From Petrimonas sp. IBARAKI (GTDB taxonomy: Bacteria > Bacteroidota > Bacteroidia > Bacteroidales > Dysgonomonadaceae): a stretch of DNA of 64,000 nucleotides. The notes under the pieces are model-generated. The model did no database searches. It saw only the letters and a program-made list of their open reading frames with translations, and was not told the DNA's origin. A program made the translations under genes and the position numbers. Where the stretch lies: the NCBI GenBank assembly GCA_002356435.2, contig AP018040.2:2480001-2544000 (forward strand), read 5' to 3'. Numbering within the stretch: the first letter of the stretch is position 1; each line of letters opens with the position of its first letter. Shown here in pieces: positions 18,194 to 28,400 of this stretch.

Positions 18194-19798
18194 ATGAAAC
18201 GAGCATCAAAATTATTTACACCCAAGAACACGATTAAAAGTGAGTCACATACGATACCTTTGAAAGTAACAAAAATATATTCTGTTATAACAGGGTTGAT
18301 CTTGATTGTTTTAACGTCGTGTATCAACGAGGATTTAAACATCGATCCCAATCGTCCTACTTTTGTGCCAACAACATCGTTGATTGTAACTGCAGAAAAA
18401 AAATTAGTGGATAATCTTCGAAACGAAAGTGTTTCGTTGCGTGGTTCGGCACTGTTTGTTCAGCAATTAAGTCAAAACACCTATACAAGTCAATCAAGAT
18501 ACGATATTCCTTTTGGTTATTCGGCCGAATATTGGAGTGAATTGTATAAAGTACTGAATAATTTACAGGAGATTATAGATTTGAACACCGATCCATCTAC
18601 GAAAGATATTGTAACTGCCAGCGGAGCCGGACGAAACGCTAATCAAATTGCGATTAGCCGCATCCTGAAATCGTATGCGTATTATGCCTTAACCGATGTT
18701 TTTGGAAATATTCCATACAATTCTTATGGAAATAACGACCCCGACTTTCAGGCGTTGCAACAAAATCCCGATAATATTACGCCCAAATATGCTTCTCAGG
18801 AAAAAATTTATCCGGATATCTTGAACGAATTAAAACAAGCCGCAGACACATTACTCAAGTATTCAAATGAAGTAACTTTTGGTAAATCAGATATAATATA
18901 TGCCGGAAATAATGGTAAGTGGGCAAAATTTGCGAATTCGCTTCGTCTTCGTTTCTCTACCCGGCTAAAGGCTAAAAATCCGGATCTGTATCAGTCGCAT
19001 TTTTCCGATGCGTTGAACAAGGGGGTGTTCACCTCGAATGACGATAACGCCGTTTATAAATACTCCACTGTCGCTCCGAACGAAGCTCCGTTATATAGAG
19101 CAACCGTTACCGCAAATCGGAAAGATTTTGCTATTTCTCACATTTTTGTCAATTTGTTGAAAGGGGAAAATTCCCAACTGCCAGTAGCTGATCCGCGATT
19201 AAGCGTTTATGCACTAAAAAACAGTGCCGGTAATTTTGTAGGGCTACCTTACGGAATGACTGAAGCCCAGGCAGGTAAATTCTCGGCTCAAAACATAAGT
19301 TTGCCGGGCGCGTTGTACAACGCAGCAAACTACGGGGAAGTTTTGCAGGAATACAGCGAAGTTGCTTTTCTGATTTCAGAATTTAATGAATGGAGTCAAT
19401 CCGACTATGAGAAAGCGGTTAAGGCATCGTTGGAAAAATGGGGAATACCGTCGGCAGATATCCAAAATTATGTAAATGCATTACCTGCGGCAAATCAGCA
19501 AAACGTATTAAACCAGAAGTATATAGCACTGTTTACTCAATTTTTGGAAAGTTGGAGCGAATATCGCCGTACGGGGTATCCGAATTTTCTGGTTAAAAGA
19601 AATGACGTAGTATTCAACGGAATCGTCGAAGGTGAAAATGTTTCTTACACTTTTAATCCGTTGTTTGGAGATGGGGGTGTGCCTTCGCGATTGTATTACC
19701 CGGTAAAGGAACAAACTGTAAATAAAGAAAGTTATCAGGACGCCATTGCTTCACAAGGCGGAGATGTGATTGAAACCAAATTATGGATATTTAAGTAA
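18194..19798 (+). CDS. SusD/RagB-like surface lipoprotein
   Basis: 534 residues. The signal is unusual: about 30 residues with many Lys/Thr precede the hydrophobic stretch, and lipidation is expected at Cys near residue 43 (LIVLTSC). No internal Met offers a shorter start. The body has SusD-like helical TPR features (SRILKSYAYYALTDVFGNIPY, YPDILNELKQAADTL) and ends WSEYRRTGYPNFL. The type resembles the SusD/RagB-2 subfamily. It forms the lid of the SusC transporter. It sits 26 nt after susC, with the TlpA-like gene 11 nt downstream. Confidence 0.92.
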   Translation: MKRASKLFTPKNTIKSESHTIPLKVTKIYSVITGLILIVLTSCINEDLNIDPNRPTFVPTTSLIVTAEKKLVDNLRNESVSLRGSALFVQQLSQNTYTSQSRYDIPFGYSAEYWSELYKVLNNLQEIIDLNTDPSTKDIVTASGAGRNANQIAISRILKSYAYYALTDVFGNIPYNSYGNNDPDFQALQQNPDNITPKYASQEKIYPDILNELKQAADTLLKYSNEVTFGKSDIIYAGNNGKWAKFANSLRLRFSTRLKAKNPDLYQSHFSDALNKGVFTSNDDNAVYKYSTVAPNEAPLYRATVTANRKDFAISHIFVNLLKGENSQLPVADPRLSVYALKNSAGNFVGLPYGMTEAQAGKFSAQNISLPGALYNAANYGEVLQEYSEVAFLISEFNEWSQSDYEKAVKASLEKWGIPSADIQNYVNALPAANQQNVLNQKYIALFTQFLESWSEYRRTGYPNFLVKRNDVVFNGIVEGENVSYTFNPLFGDGGVPSRLYYPVKEQTVNKESYQDAIASQGGDVIETKLWIFK

Positions 19799-19809
19799 AA
19801 CTGAAGATT

Positions 19810-21036
19810 ATGCGAAGATTAATAGTAATAACAATTGTAATCAGCACGTTGATTGCATCGTGCACATTACAAGACACTCCAAAATTAAAGGAGGGAGTCT
19901 GGAGAGGTGAATTGGCTGTACAGGATAAATGGACGCCGTTTATTTTCGAAGTAAAAACGATGGGGAATGACTCTGTCGCGGTAGTTCTTAGGAATGGGGA
20001 TGAAAGAGTTGAACTTTCTAATGTTACTTTCTCCAACGATTCAGTAACCATTCCGATTGAGGCATACGACGCTTTTATCAGGGCAAAACTAAATGGAAAG
20101 AATCTCGAAGGAAAATTTCTGAAAAATTACATTGAAAATGATCAGGGTGTCCCTTTTAAAGCAGAGTTTAATCAGACAGACAGATTCCCGGTTGTCTCCA
20201 ATCCGTCTGAAATTAGAATTGATGGTAAATGGGATATCCATTTTGTTGACGAGAAAAGCGATACCACACGCAATGTTGGTGTATTCAAGACCGATAATAA
20301 CACAGTAACCGGTTCAGTTCTGACAAACGCAGGAGACTTGCGTTTTCTGGAAGGGAATTATACCGATACTGGCGTCCAACTTTCGGCGTTTAGCGGTTTA
20401 AGTCCTTATTTGATTGAAATTTCTTTTCGTGATAACGATAATTTTGATGGCCAGTTTTACACAACACGCGGTATTACGAAATTGATTGGAGTAAGAAATG
20501 ACCAAGCGTCTTTAGCAGACCCCTATACGCTTACTAACATGAAGCCTGGCTATGAATCATTACATTTTTCACTTCCAAATCTCGATGGAGAACTGGTTTC
20601 TGTAGATGATAACCGCTATAAAGACAAAGTAGTTATTGTTTCTATTTTAGGTAGCTGGTGCCCAAACTGTCTTGATGAAATGGAATACTTGTCTCCCTGG
20701 TATACGGAAAATAAAAACCGTGGAGTGGAAATCATCGGACTTGCATTTGAGCGTAAAGATGATTTGAATTACGCGAAAAGCACGCTCTCCCGATTGATAA
20801 ATAAATACAATGTTGATTATGAAATTCTCTTCGCCGGACAATTGGGGGATGCCACGGTTCAAAAAGTTCTTCCCGAGATTGATAAACTCTCCAGTTATCC
20901 CACGACTTTTTTTATCGACAAAAAAGGAAAAGTCCGTAAAATACATACCGGATTTACCGGGCCGGCCACCGGTTTATTTTACGAAGAATTCAAGAAAGAT
21001 TTCAATTCGCTAATCGATAGTTTACTTTTGGAATAA
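19810..21036 (+). CDS. TlpA-like thioredoxin-fold lipoprotein with two N-terminal beta modules
   Basis: 408 residues. Lipoprotein signal MRRLIVITIVISTLIASC. Residues about 25-115 and 130-240 look like two copies of the same beta-rich module (WRGELAVQDKWTPFIFEVK... and GKWDIHFVDEKSDTTRNVGVFK...). Each ends in a GKF/GQFY-type strand. Residues about 255-400 form a TlpA/AhpC-TSA thioredoxin domain with catalytic GSWCPNC and the cis-Pro loop SSYPTTFF. It likely acts as a thiol-disulfide oxidoreductase or reductase at the envelope. Its place in the SusC/SusD operon suggests thiol chemistry on the imported ligand or on the transporter (inference). A terminator follows. Confidence 0.88.
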   Translation: MRRLIVITIVISTLIASCTLQDTPKLKEGVWRGELAVQDKWTPFIFEVKTMGNDSVAVVLRNGDERVELSNVTFSNDSVTIPIEAYDAFIRAKLNGKNLEGKFLKNYIENDQGVPFKAEFNQTDRFPVVSNPSEIRIDGKWDIHFVDEKSDTTRNVGVFKTDNNTVTGSVLTNAGDLRFLEGNYTDTGVQLSAFSGLSPYLIEISFRDNDNFDGQFYTTRGITKLIGVRNDQASLADPYTLTNMKPGYESLHFSLPNLDGELVSVDDNRYKDKVVIVSILGSWCPNCLDEMEYLSPWYTENKNRGVEIIGLAFERKDDLNYAKSTLSRLINKYNVDYEILFAGQLGDATVQKVLPEIDKLSSYPTTFFIDKKGKVRKIHTGFTGPATGLFYEEFKKDFNSLIDSLLLE

Positions 21037-21061
21037 TAGCAGAGTTGCTTTTATAGAAAAC

Positions 21062-21100
21062 AAAAAGTCCTGATAATCAATAATTATCAGGACTTTTCTT
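21062..21100 (+). terminator. Terminator of the SusC-SusD-TlpA operon
   Basis: A 15-bp perfect stem (AAGTCCTGATAAT-type arm, 21063-21077 with 21083-21097), loop of about 5 nt, then a T-rich tail. It lies about 25 nt after the stop. Confidence 0.85.
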
Positions 21101-21120
21101 GATTTTACTCAATTTCTCAG

Positions 21121-21520
21121 TGGACCTGGAGGGATTCGAACCCTCGTCCAAACGAGGAATTAATTTGCTTTCTACATGCTTAGTCTCATTTTAATTGTAG
21201 GGAAAGAGCGCGACTGAAACCACCAAACTCCATCCTTAGCTTTTTAATTTCGGAAAGGAGCCAAAGCTTCTCCCCTCCTATCTCCGATTTGCCTGCACCA
21301 CCTGATCGGCACGCTTCGAAGCCACAGCTTCCGGGTGATGTCCTGTCCCGGCACCTTGGCCGGGATTAAGCGATTAACCTACTGTACTTCGGTTACGCAG
21401 CAAGAGCGTAATTGTTATTATTGCCAGTTATAGCTTTGAAGATTGATATTAAAGTGCAAACCAACAACGCACTGCATGCTTACAAACCACTTCTGCCCGC
21501 TGTCAAAACCGGTCAAGCCC
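21121..21520 (-). ncRNA. ssrA: Transfer-messenger RNA (tmRNA)
   Basis: The 400-nt minus-strand RNA has a tRNA-like end: 5' GGGCTTG pairs with 3' CAGGTCC, and the T-arm is GAGGG-TTCGAAT-CCCTC with discriminator A and no encoded CCA. The tag frame on the minus strand (21425 to 21393) reads GNNNNYALAA then TAA, close to the GENNYALAA tags known in Bacteroides. tmRNA rescues stalled ribosomes and tags the product for proteolysis. The pseudoknot-forming GC-rich segments downstream of the tag are visible around 21240-21370. Confidence 0.95.
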
Positions 21521-21859
21521 ATAATTGAATCGTGTAATTCGACACAAAGTTAATGAATTGGTTTAAAACGAACAAATTTTTCTTTTCAGTGTATAATGCC
21601 CCGCAAATACGCATGTACTTATCACATATATACACAGTAAATATTAGACACGTAAAGGTTTTACGGGATTCTCCGTACGGTGAAACAAGGACAGCAAACA
21701 TCCAACTTCAGTGAACGGTTTAGCGATTTTTATAACACCTGTATAAGTTCAAGCATGCAAGGGAAAGAGGAGTTGCCACATTTTCGACCACAATTTGAAG
21801 GGTAATCTCCTCGTTTTTTGAATTAAAATCTATATTTTTGTAAAAAATTACCAGATCGA
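21521..21859. other. Divergent intergenic region between ssrA and nfnA
   Basis: 339 nt without a credible gene. It contains the ssrA promoter (21545-21576) on the minus strand and a TATTTTTG element at 21833-21840 for nfnA, which lacks a clear -33. Nothing else was recognised. Confidence 0.6.
21545..21576 (-). promoter_or_regulatory. ssrA promoter
   Basis: On the minus strand TTTG (21573-21576), 20-nt spacer, TAACTTTG (21545-21552). The tmRNA 5' end lies 25 nt downstream, which implies a short precursor leader that is trimmed off. Confidence 0.7.
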
Positions 21860-22642
21860 ATGAACAAAATTATAGCGAAGGAGAATTTTTCCGACAAAGT
21901 TGTCAAGTTTGAGATTGAAGCCCCGTTGATTGCCAGAAGCCGTAAAGCCGGTCACTTTGTGATGGTCAGGGTGGGCAAGAAAGGGGAAAGGGTGCCTTAC
22001 ACCATCGCCTCATCAGACCCCGTGAAAGGTACCATAACCCTGGTGATTCAGCGGGTTGGAAAATCTTCAGAAAAAGTTTGCCAACTGGAGCCGGGAGACT
22101 ATATTACGGATTTGGTCGGCCCGTTGGGAAAGGCCACGCACATTGAAAATTTCGGTACGGTCCTTTGTGCCGGAGGAGGTGTGGGTGTTGCCCCCATGCT
22201 TCCGATAATTGAAGCCATGAAAAATGCGGGCAACCGGGTAATTACCGTCCTTGCCGCCAGAAACAAAGACCTGATCATCCTGGAAGATCAGGTACGAAAA
22301 TTTTCAGACGAAGTGATCGTTATGACCGACGACGGCTCATACGGACAAAAGGGATTGATCACTGCCGGAGTGGAGCAGGTAATTCTGCGCGAACCGGTTG
22401 ACCTGTGCGTTACTATCGGCCCGGCAATCATGATGAAGTTCGTATCGGAGCTGACGAAAAAATACAGTGTGCCCACCGTTGCCTCACTCAACACGATTAT
22501 GGTTGACGGCACCGGGATGTGCGGCGCCTGCCGGGTGACGGTGGGTGGGGTCACCAAGTTCGTCTGCGTGGACGGGCCGGAGTTTGACGCCCATCAAGTA
22601 GATTTCGATGAGATGCTGATGCGGCTGAAAGCGTATAATTGA
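21860..22642 (+). CDS. nfnA: NfnA: NADH-dependent ferredoxin:NADP+ oxidoreductase, small subunit
   Basis: 260 residues. A ferredoxin-reductase fold has FAD-site VPYTIASSDP and NAD-site GGGVGVAPMLPIIEAM. The C-terminal [2Fe-2S] site is DGTGMCGACRVTVGG...FVCVDGPEFD. The protein is also annotated as sulfide dehydrogenase subunit beta. With NfnB it forms the electron-bifurcating complex linking NADH, reduced ferredoxin and NADP+ in the cytoplasm of anaerobes. The adjacent nfnB gene (44-nt gap) supports this over a dihydroorotate dehydrogenase electron-transfer subunit. Confidence 0.88.
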   Translation: MNKIIAKENFSDKVVKFEIEAPLIARSRKAGHFVMVRVGKKGERVPYTIASSDPVKGTITLVIQRVGKSSEKVCQLEPGDYITDLVGPLGKATHIENFGTVLCAGGGVGVAPMLPIIEAMKNAGNRVITVLAARNKDLIILEDQVRKFSDEVIVMTDDGSYGQKGLITAGVEQVILREPVDLCVTIGPAIMMKFVSELTKKYSVPTVASLNTIMVDGTGMCGACRVTVGGVTKFVCVDGPEFDAHQVDFDEMLMRLKAYN

Positions 22643-22686
22643 TCAGAACAAAGAACAAGTAACAAAGAGCAAAGAACAGAGAATAA

Positions 22687-24153
22687 ATGCCTACACAAGA
22701 ATATCTGCAAGCAGAAAGAGCACAGTTGTGGCGCGAAGAGTTGCGCAAAACGCTAAAAAACAAGGAGAGAACCAACCTCGTTCGCGTAAAAATGCCGGAA
22801 GTGGATGCGACAATCAGAAGCCGCACATACGATGAGGTCAATCTGGGACTGACTCCGGAACAAGCGCAAGCCGAATCTCAACGGTGCCTCGACTGCGTTA
22901 ATCCCACCTGTATTACCGGTTGTCCGGTTGAAATAAACATCCCCAAGTTCATCAAGAACATCGAACGTGGAGAGGTGCTGGAAGCGGCTAAAGCGCTAAA
23001 AGAGACCAGCGCCTTACCTGCGGTTTGCGGTAGGGTTTGTCCACAGGAAAGGCAGTGTGAAAGCCAATGTTTTTACACCCTGAAACTGGGCAAGGAGCCT
23101 GTAGCTATTGGTCATCTGGAACGGTTTGCCGCTGACTTTGAACGCAAAAGCGGCAACATTTCCATTCCCGAGATTGCTCCGGCAAACGGTATAAAGATTG
23201 CCGTCGTGGGATCCGGCCCTGCCGGGCTGGCTTTTGCCGGCGACATGATTAAACTGGGTTACGACGTTACGGTTTTTGAAGCATTGCATGAACTGGGGGG
23301 CGTTCTCCGCTACGGGATCCCCGAGTTTCGCCTGCCCAACGATATCGTGGATATAGAGATTGATGTTTTGAAAAAAATGGGTGTTAAGTTCATCACCAAC
23401 TGCATCATCGGGAAAACCATTTCACAGGAAGAGTTGAAAGCCGACGGCTATCGGGGTATCTTCATCGGAAGCGGTGCGGGATTGCCGAATTTCATGAATA
23501 TTCCGGGCGAAAATCTGATCGGAGTGATGTCGTGTAACGAATACCTCACGCGGGTAAACCTGATGCAAGCAGCAGACCCCGAAAGCGATACCCCCGTACA
23601 AATGGGGAAAAAAGTCGCCGTTATCGGAGGAGGCAATACCGCGATGGATGCCGTACGAACAGCTCGCCGGCTGGGTGCGGAAAAAGCAATGATTGTTTAC
23701 CGCCGTTCGGAAGAAGAGATGCCTGCACGTCTGGAAGAAGTGAAGCATGCCAAAGAAGAAGGAATAGATTTCCTGACATTACACAATCCTATTCGTTACG
23801 AAGGGGACGAGCGAGGACATGTACAGCGGATGCTGCTGCAACGGATGAAGTTGGGTGACCCCGATTCTTCCGGCAGGAGAAAGCCGGTGGTGATCGAAGG
23901 GGATACGGTCTGGGTGGACGTAGACGAAGTTATCGTGAGTGTGGGAGTATCGCCCAACCCACTGATCCCATCCTCTTTTTCGGGCCTGGAGATCACTTCG
24001 TGGGGAACCGTTGTGGTAAATTCAGACACCATGCAAACTGCCGATGAGACCATTTTTGCCGGCGGCGATATTGTCCGGGGCGGAGCAACAGTGATCCTTG
24101 CCATGGGTGACGGCAGAAAAGCAGCCAAGGCGATGCACGCATCAATGAGCTGA
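22687..24153 (+). CDS. nfnB: NfnB: NADPH-binding large subunit (GltA/GltD-like)
   Basis: 488 residues. The N-terminal domain has two [4Fe-4S] cysteine sets (CLDCVNPTCITGCP; CGRVCPQERQCESQC). Two dinucleotide folds follow: FAD site VVGSGPAGLAFAGDM and NADPH site VIGGGNTAMDAVRTARRLGA. It ends with GGDIVRGGATVILAMGDGRKAAKAMH. It resembles the glutamate synthase small chain and is often misnamed as such. The nfnA neighbour and absence of a glutamate synthase large subunit support NfnB. The 3' end overlaps the convergent TolC gene by 12 bp. Confidence 0.88.
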   Translation: MPTQEYLQAERAQLWREELRKTLKNKERTNLVRVKMPEVDATIRSRTYDEVNLGLTPEQAQAESQRCLDCVNPTCITGCPVEINIPKFIKNIERGEVLEAAKALKETSALPAVCGRVCPQERQCESQCFYTLKLGKEPVAIGHLERFAADFERKSGNISIPEIAPANGIKIAVVGSGPAGLAFAGDMIKLGYDVTVFEALHELGGVLRYGIPEFRLPNDIVDIEIDVLKKMGVKFITNCIIGKTISQEELKADGYRGIFIGSGAGLPNFMNIPGENLIGVMSCNEYLTRVNLMQAADPESDTPVQMGKKVAVIGGGNTAMDAVRTARRLGAEKAMIVYRRSEEEMPARLEEVKHAKEEGIDFLTLHNPIRYEGDERGHVQRMLLQRMKLGDPDSSGRRKPVVIEGDTVWVDVDEVIVSVGVSPNPLIPSSFSGLEITSWGTVVVNSDTMQTADETIFAGGDIVRGGATVILAMGDGRKAAKAMHASMS

Positions 24154-25476
24154 TAAATACTCCCCTATCCTTCCGCTGATCTGTAACAATGAAATTTCGT
24201 AAAGTTTGGTGCGGTACTGTGCGGTGAGTAATCGCTGCTCGGCCTGAAGAAGGCTTACCTGTGCTTCACGCAACAGAATTCCCGAAAGGTCGCCCAGCTT
24301 GTACCTGTCCATCGCAATCTCGTAGTTGATCTGCGCATTTTCCAGGCTTTCCTTTTCGAGGTTAGTGAGTTGTATATTGTTTTGATAGGCAAGCCACATA
24401 TTGGCAAAATCGCTTTGCAGCATAAGCTTCTGCCTTTCCACCTGAAGTTCTCGGTTGTCTATCCGGATCCGTGCATTTTTCTGTTCACGACTCCTATTAA
24501 ACCCGTCGAAAATGGTAAAACCAAGCGTAACCCCTACCGTAGGGCCCCAGGTCCGCTGCTTGTCGAAATTCCCTTTGGTGTAGTCGTAGTGTGTGAATCC
24601 GTATCCGCCGTTCAGCCTCAGGTAAGGATAATTCTGGCTTTGCAGCGTTTTCAAATCGAGTTCACTCAGCACCTTGTTTTTTTCGGTCAGGAGCAGTGCG
24701 GTATTTACTTTCATCATGTTGTCGTAAAGTGCCGGTTTAGATAGCATCGGGTCAAACGAGATGGTTGTATCGGCAGCCATAAAATGCTGTTCAACATTAC
24801 CTGTACCCATCATCTCATTCAACAGAATGCGCGAACTGTGCAAAACCTCGTATTGCTGAATCAATTGCGAGCTGTCGGCATTAAAATCCACGCGCGCCTG
24901 CTGCAGGTCGAGCCGGGAGAGTGAACCTATCTGGTAACGCGCTTCCACTATTCGCAGCCGCTCACGTGACAGGTTCAGCGCCTGGCGTAAATTCCGCATG
25001 CGTAACGTTTGCTGAACATAGTTGTAGTATTCAGCCGAAATATCGGCAATAAAGTTCTCCACCGCCAGCTGAGTATTCAGTTCGCCCACCGATTTCAGTT
25101 CCTGCAGGCGTTTATAGTTTGTCTGGACCTTGAATCCTTCAAAAATGGTCCAGTTCAGGTTTAATCCGGCATCAAGCGTTTGTGTCACGGAGTTTCTTGT
25201 CGTGACTGCCTCGCCTCCACCGGCCGGAAACTGATCGGAGCTGTTTTCCCGTACACTATACCCTGAATTCAGTCCCACTGAAGGAAGGAATCCGGCATTA
25301 CCCAACGTCAGGTTGTTGTCGGAAATCTGTTGTTCGTTCCTGCTGATTTTCAGGTCGTAGTTGTTCTCCAACCCGATACGTATCACTTCATTTAAATCTA
25401 TAACTGCCTGTGCAGCCGATAAAAAAGGGAGCAGAAGCACAATAGCCGGAAGAGCGAATCTCTTTAATTTAAACAT
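24142..25476 (-). CDS. TolC-family outer-membrane efflux channel
   Basis: 444 residues from ATG 25476, which overlaps the stop of the RND gene (ATGTTTAA). Signal peptide MFKLKRFALPAIVLLLPFLSAAQA. Two outer-membrane-efflux repeats follow, with long helices (EVIRIGLENNYDLKISRNEQQIS...; ENAQINYEIAMDRYKLGDLSGILLREAQVSLLQAEQRLLTAQYRTKLYEISLL split by barrel strands). It forms the outer-membrane duct for the adaptor and pump encoded just upstream. The length is normal. Confidence 0.92.
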   Translation of the reverse strand: MFKLKRFALPAIVLLLPFLSAAQAVIDLNEVIRIGLENNYDLKISRNEQQISDNNLTLGNAGFLPSVGLNSGYSVRENSSDQFPAGGGEAVTTRNSVTQTLDAGLNLNWTIFEGFKVQTNYKRLQELKSVGELNTQLAVENFIADISAEYYNYVQQTLRMRNLRQALNLSRERLRIVEARYQIGSLSRLDLQQARVDFNADSSQLIQQYEVLHSSRILLNEMMGTGNVEQHFMAADTTISFDPMLSKPALYDNMMKVNTALLLTEKNKVLSELDLKTLQSQNYPYLRLNGGYGFTHYDYTKGNFDKQRTWGPTVGVTLGFTIFDGFNRSREQKNARIRIDNRELQVERQKLMLQSDFANMWLAYQNNIQLTNLEKESLENAQINYEIAMDRYKLGDLSGILLREAQVSLLQAEQRLLTAQYRTKLYEISLLQISGRIGEYLSAH

Positions 25477-28400
25477 GTTGAACTTCGATGTTTTCTTTTG
25501 TTTTCGATTTTCTACTGGTGGATAAATACATGTACATGGCCGGAACGACAAACAACGTTAACAGTGTGGAAATAAGCATACCGCCAACTACGGCAACACC
25601 CATTGCAATACGTCCGTTGGCTCCTTCTCCGGTAGCCATTGCCAGCGGCAACAACCCCAGTATCGTGGATATACTTGTCATTAATATCGGGCGTAAACGC
25701 TGGATGGAGGCGCCCATCACCGCGTCGTACTTGTTCATTCCCGCTGCCTGGCGCTGGTTGGAAAACTCAACGATAAGGATTCCGTTCTTGGCGACCAAAC
25801 CGATCAACATAATGATCCCGATCTGGCTGTAAATATTCATGGTAACCCCAAACAACCACATAAAGAGCAAGGCGCCAAAAACAGCTAACGGAACGGTAAG
25901 CATAATTACGAACGGGTCTTTGAAACTCTCGAATTGTGCGGCCAATACCAAGAAAATAAGTATAATGGCCAGCCCGAAAGCGAAAAGCAAACTGGAAGAG
26001 CTTTCACGAAAGTTTCTCGATTCGCCTTCCAGCGCCGTCCGAAAGGTTTCGTCCAGCACTTCTGCCGCGATCCTGTCCATCTCTTCCAACCCTTCGCCCA
26101 GCGAATACCCTTGTGCCAAGCCGGCTGAAACGGTTGCTGAGTTAAACCGGTTGTATCGGTACAACTGCGGGGGAGCAACGGTTTCTTCGAGTTTGACCAG
26201 GTTGTCCATTTGGATCATCTGTCCCGAGGAATTTTTCAGGTAGATGGTTTTCAGATCAAGCGGTGTGTTCCGTTGCTGGCGGTTTATTTCTCCCAGCACC
26301 TGATATTGTTTTCCGTTCATGTAAAAGTAACCCATGCGCTGGCCGCTTAATGCATATTGCAAGGTTTGCCCGATATCGCGGGTGCTTACGCCCAGCAAAG
26401 CTGCCTTATCCCTATCGATCACGATTCGGGTTTCGGGCTTGGTGAACTTCAGGTTGACGTCGGCCATCTGAAAATAAGGGCTTTGATTCACCTTTTCCAT
26501 AAATGGAGGGATAAACTCCTGAAGTTTTTCGATGTTGGGCGCTTGCAAGATATACTGGATAGGCATCCCGCCACGACGGCCGCCAAAAGTGGACTGCTGC
26601 TGCACAAACGCACGGGCTGCCGTCTGGTTTCTAACCGCAGCAGACAACGCATCGGCCACTTCCATCTGGCTTCTTTCGCGCTCCTTAATGTCCGGTAAAA
26701 CAAGCCGGACCATTCCGAAAGTACCCCTGATCATGGTAATGTTTGATTCTCTTTCCCAGGCCACGGAATCTGCAATTCGTGAAATACCTTCGGTATAATC
26801 TCTTGTAAACTCAAAAGTCGCCCCTTCTGGGGTAGAAGTCCGGATCATAATTTGTGATCGGTCTTCCAGGGGAGCCATCTCGGCCGGAATGGTATTCCAC
26901 AAAACCACAATAAGTACCAATGCCACCCCAATAACCGGATAAATCAACCACCTGCGGTGAAGAAACGCCTTCAGCGACCTATTGTAAAAAGCATTTATTC
27001 CCTGGAAGAACTTCTCGGTCTTTTCATAGATCCTATCGTGTTTTTCTTTCTTTTTCAGCAGTTTCGACGAGAGCATCGGAACAAAGGACAGTGCAACAAA
27101 AGACGAAATTATTACCGCTCCCGAAATAACGATACTGAACTCCCTGAACAAGCGTCCCGTCATTCCTTCCAGGAAGATTATCGGAAAGAATATGGCGACC
27201 AGCGTAATAGTCGTGGATATAACGGCAAAAAATATCTCTTTCGAACCTTCCACAGCCGCATCCCTGGGAGACATTCCCTGTTCCACTTTCGCATAAATGT
27301 TTTCTACTACCACGATGGCATCGTCCACCACCAGTCCCACGGAAAGCACCACCGCAAGCATGGAAAGCACGTTGATGGAAAATCCCGCCAAATACATGAT
27401 AAAGAATGTCCCGATAAGCGAGATGGGGATAACCAGTGTGGGAATAAGCGTTACACGGGTATTTCTCAGGAAGAGGAAGATTACCAGCACCACCAGCACA
27501 AAAGCAACCAAAACCGTCGTTTGCACTTCGGAGATGGACGCACGGATAAACCGTGTATTATCGAAAGCGACATCGAGCTTAATATCTTCAGGCAAGTCCT
27601 TGCGCATCTGATCTATTCTCAATGCAGCCTCGTTGGCAATCACAATCTGATTGGCCCCGGGTTGCGGAATGATCACACAGCTGACCATAGGTATACCGTT
27701 ACGCCTGAGGATATTTTTCCGGTTTTCCGTATCCAGTTCTGCCGTTCCGATATCGCCAAACCTTACGATCCGGTAATCGTCCTCGATAATCACCATGTTG
27801 TTAAACTCTTCAGGGGTCTGCATCAGCCCCATGGTGCGGATAGATTGCTCAATATGGTCTCCCTCGATGCTTCCGGCCGGCAGTTCAATATTTTCCCTGT
27901 CCAGGGCATTTTTCACATCCATGGGGGTAATGTTATAGGATGCCATTCTTACCGGATCGAGCCACAAGCGCATCGAATACCGGTTTTCTCCCCAAATCTC
28001 CACCGCACTCACGTTGGAGATGGTCTGCAAACGTTCCTTCACGGTAAGCTCGGCTATTTCGGACAATTGCAACAGCGAGCGTGTGGGGCTTTCGACCGTA
28101 ACCTGCATAATCGGGTCGGCATCGGCATCGGCTTTGGCAACCGTTGGAGGATCCGCATCACGAGGCAAATATCGCATAGCCCTGGAAACCTTGTCGCGTA
28201 CATCGTTGGCCGCCGTTTCCAAATCAACACTCAATTCAAACTCAACAGTTATTCTCGAGTTTCCCTGGCTGCTTTGGCTCATCAGCGAGCGAATACCAGG
28301 GATCCCGTTGATGTTTTGTTCCAACGGCTCTGTAATCTGGTTCTCGATCACTTCGGCATTTGCACCGGGATACCCCACGGATACCGTAATGATGGGATTA

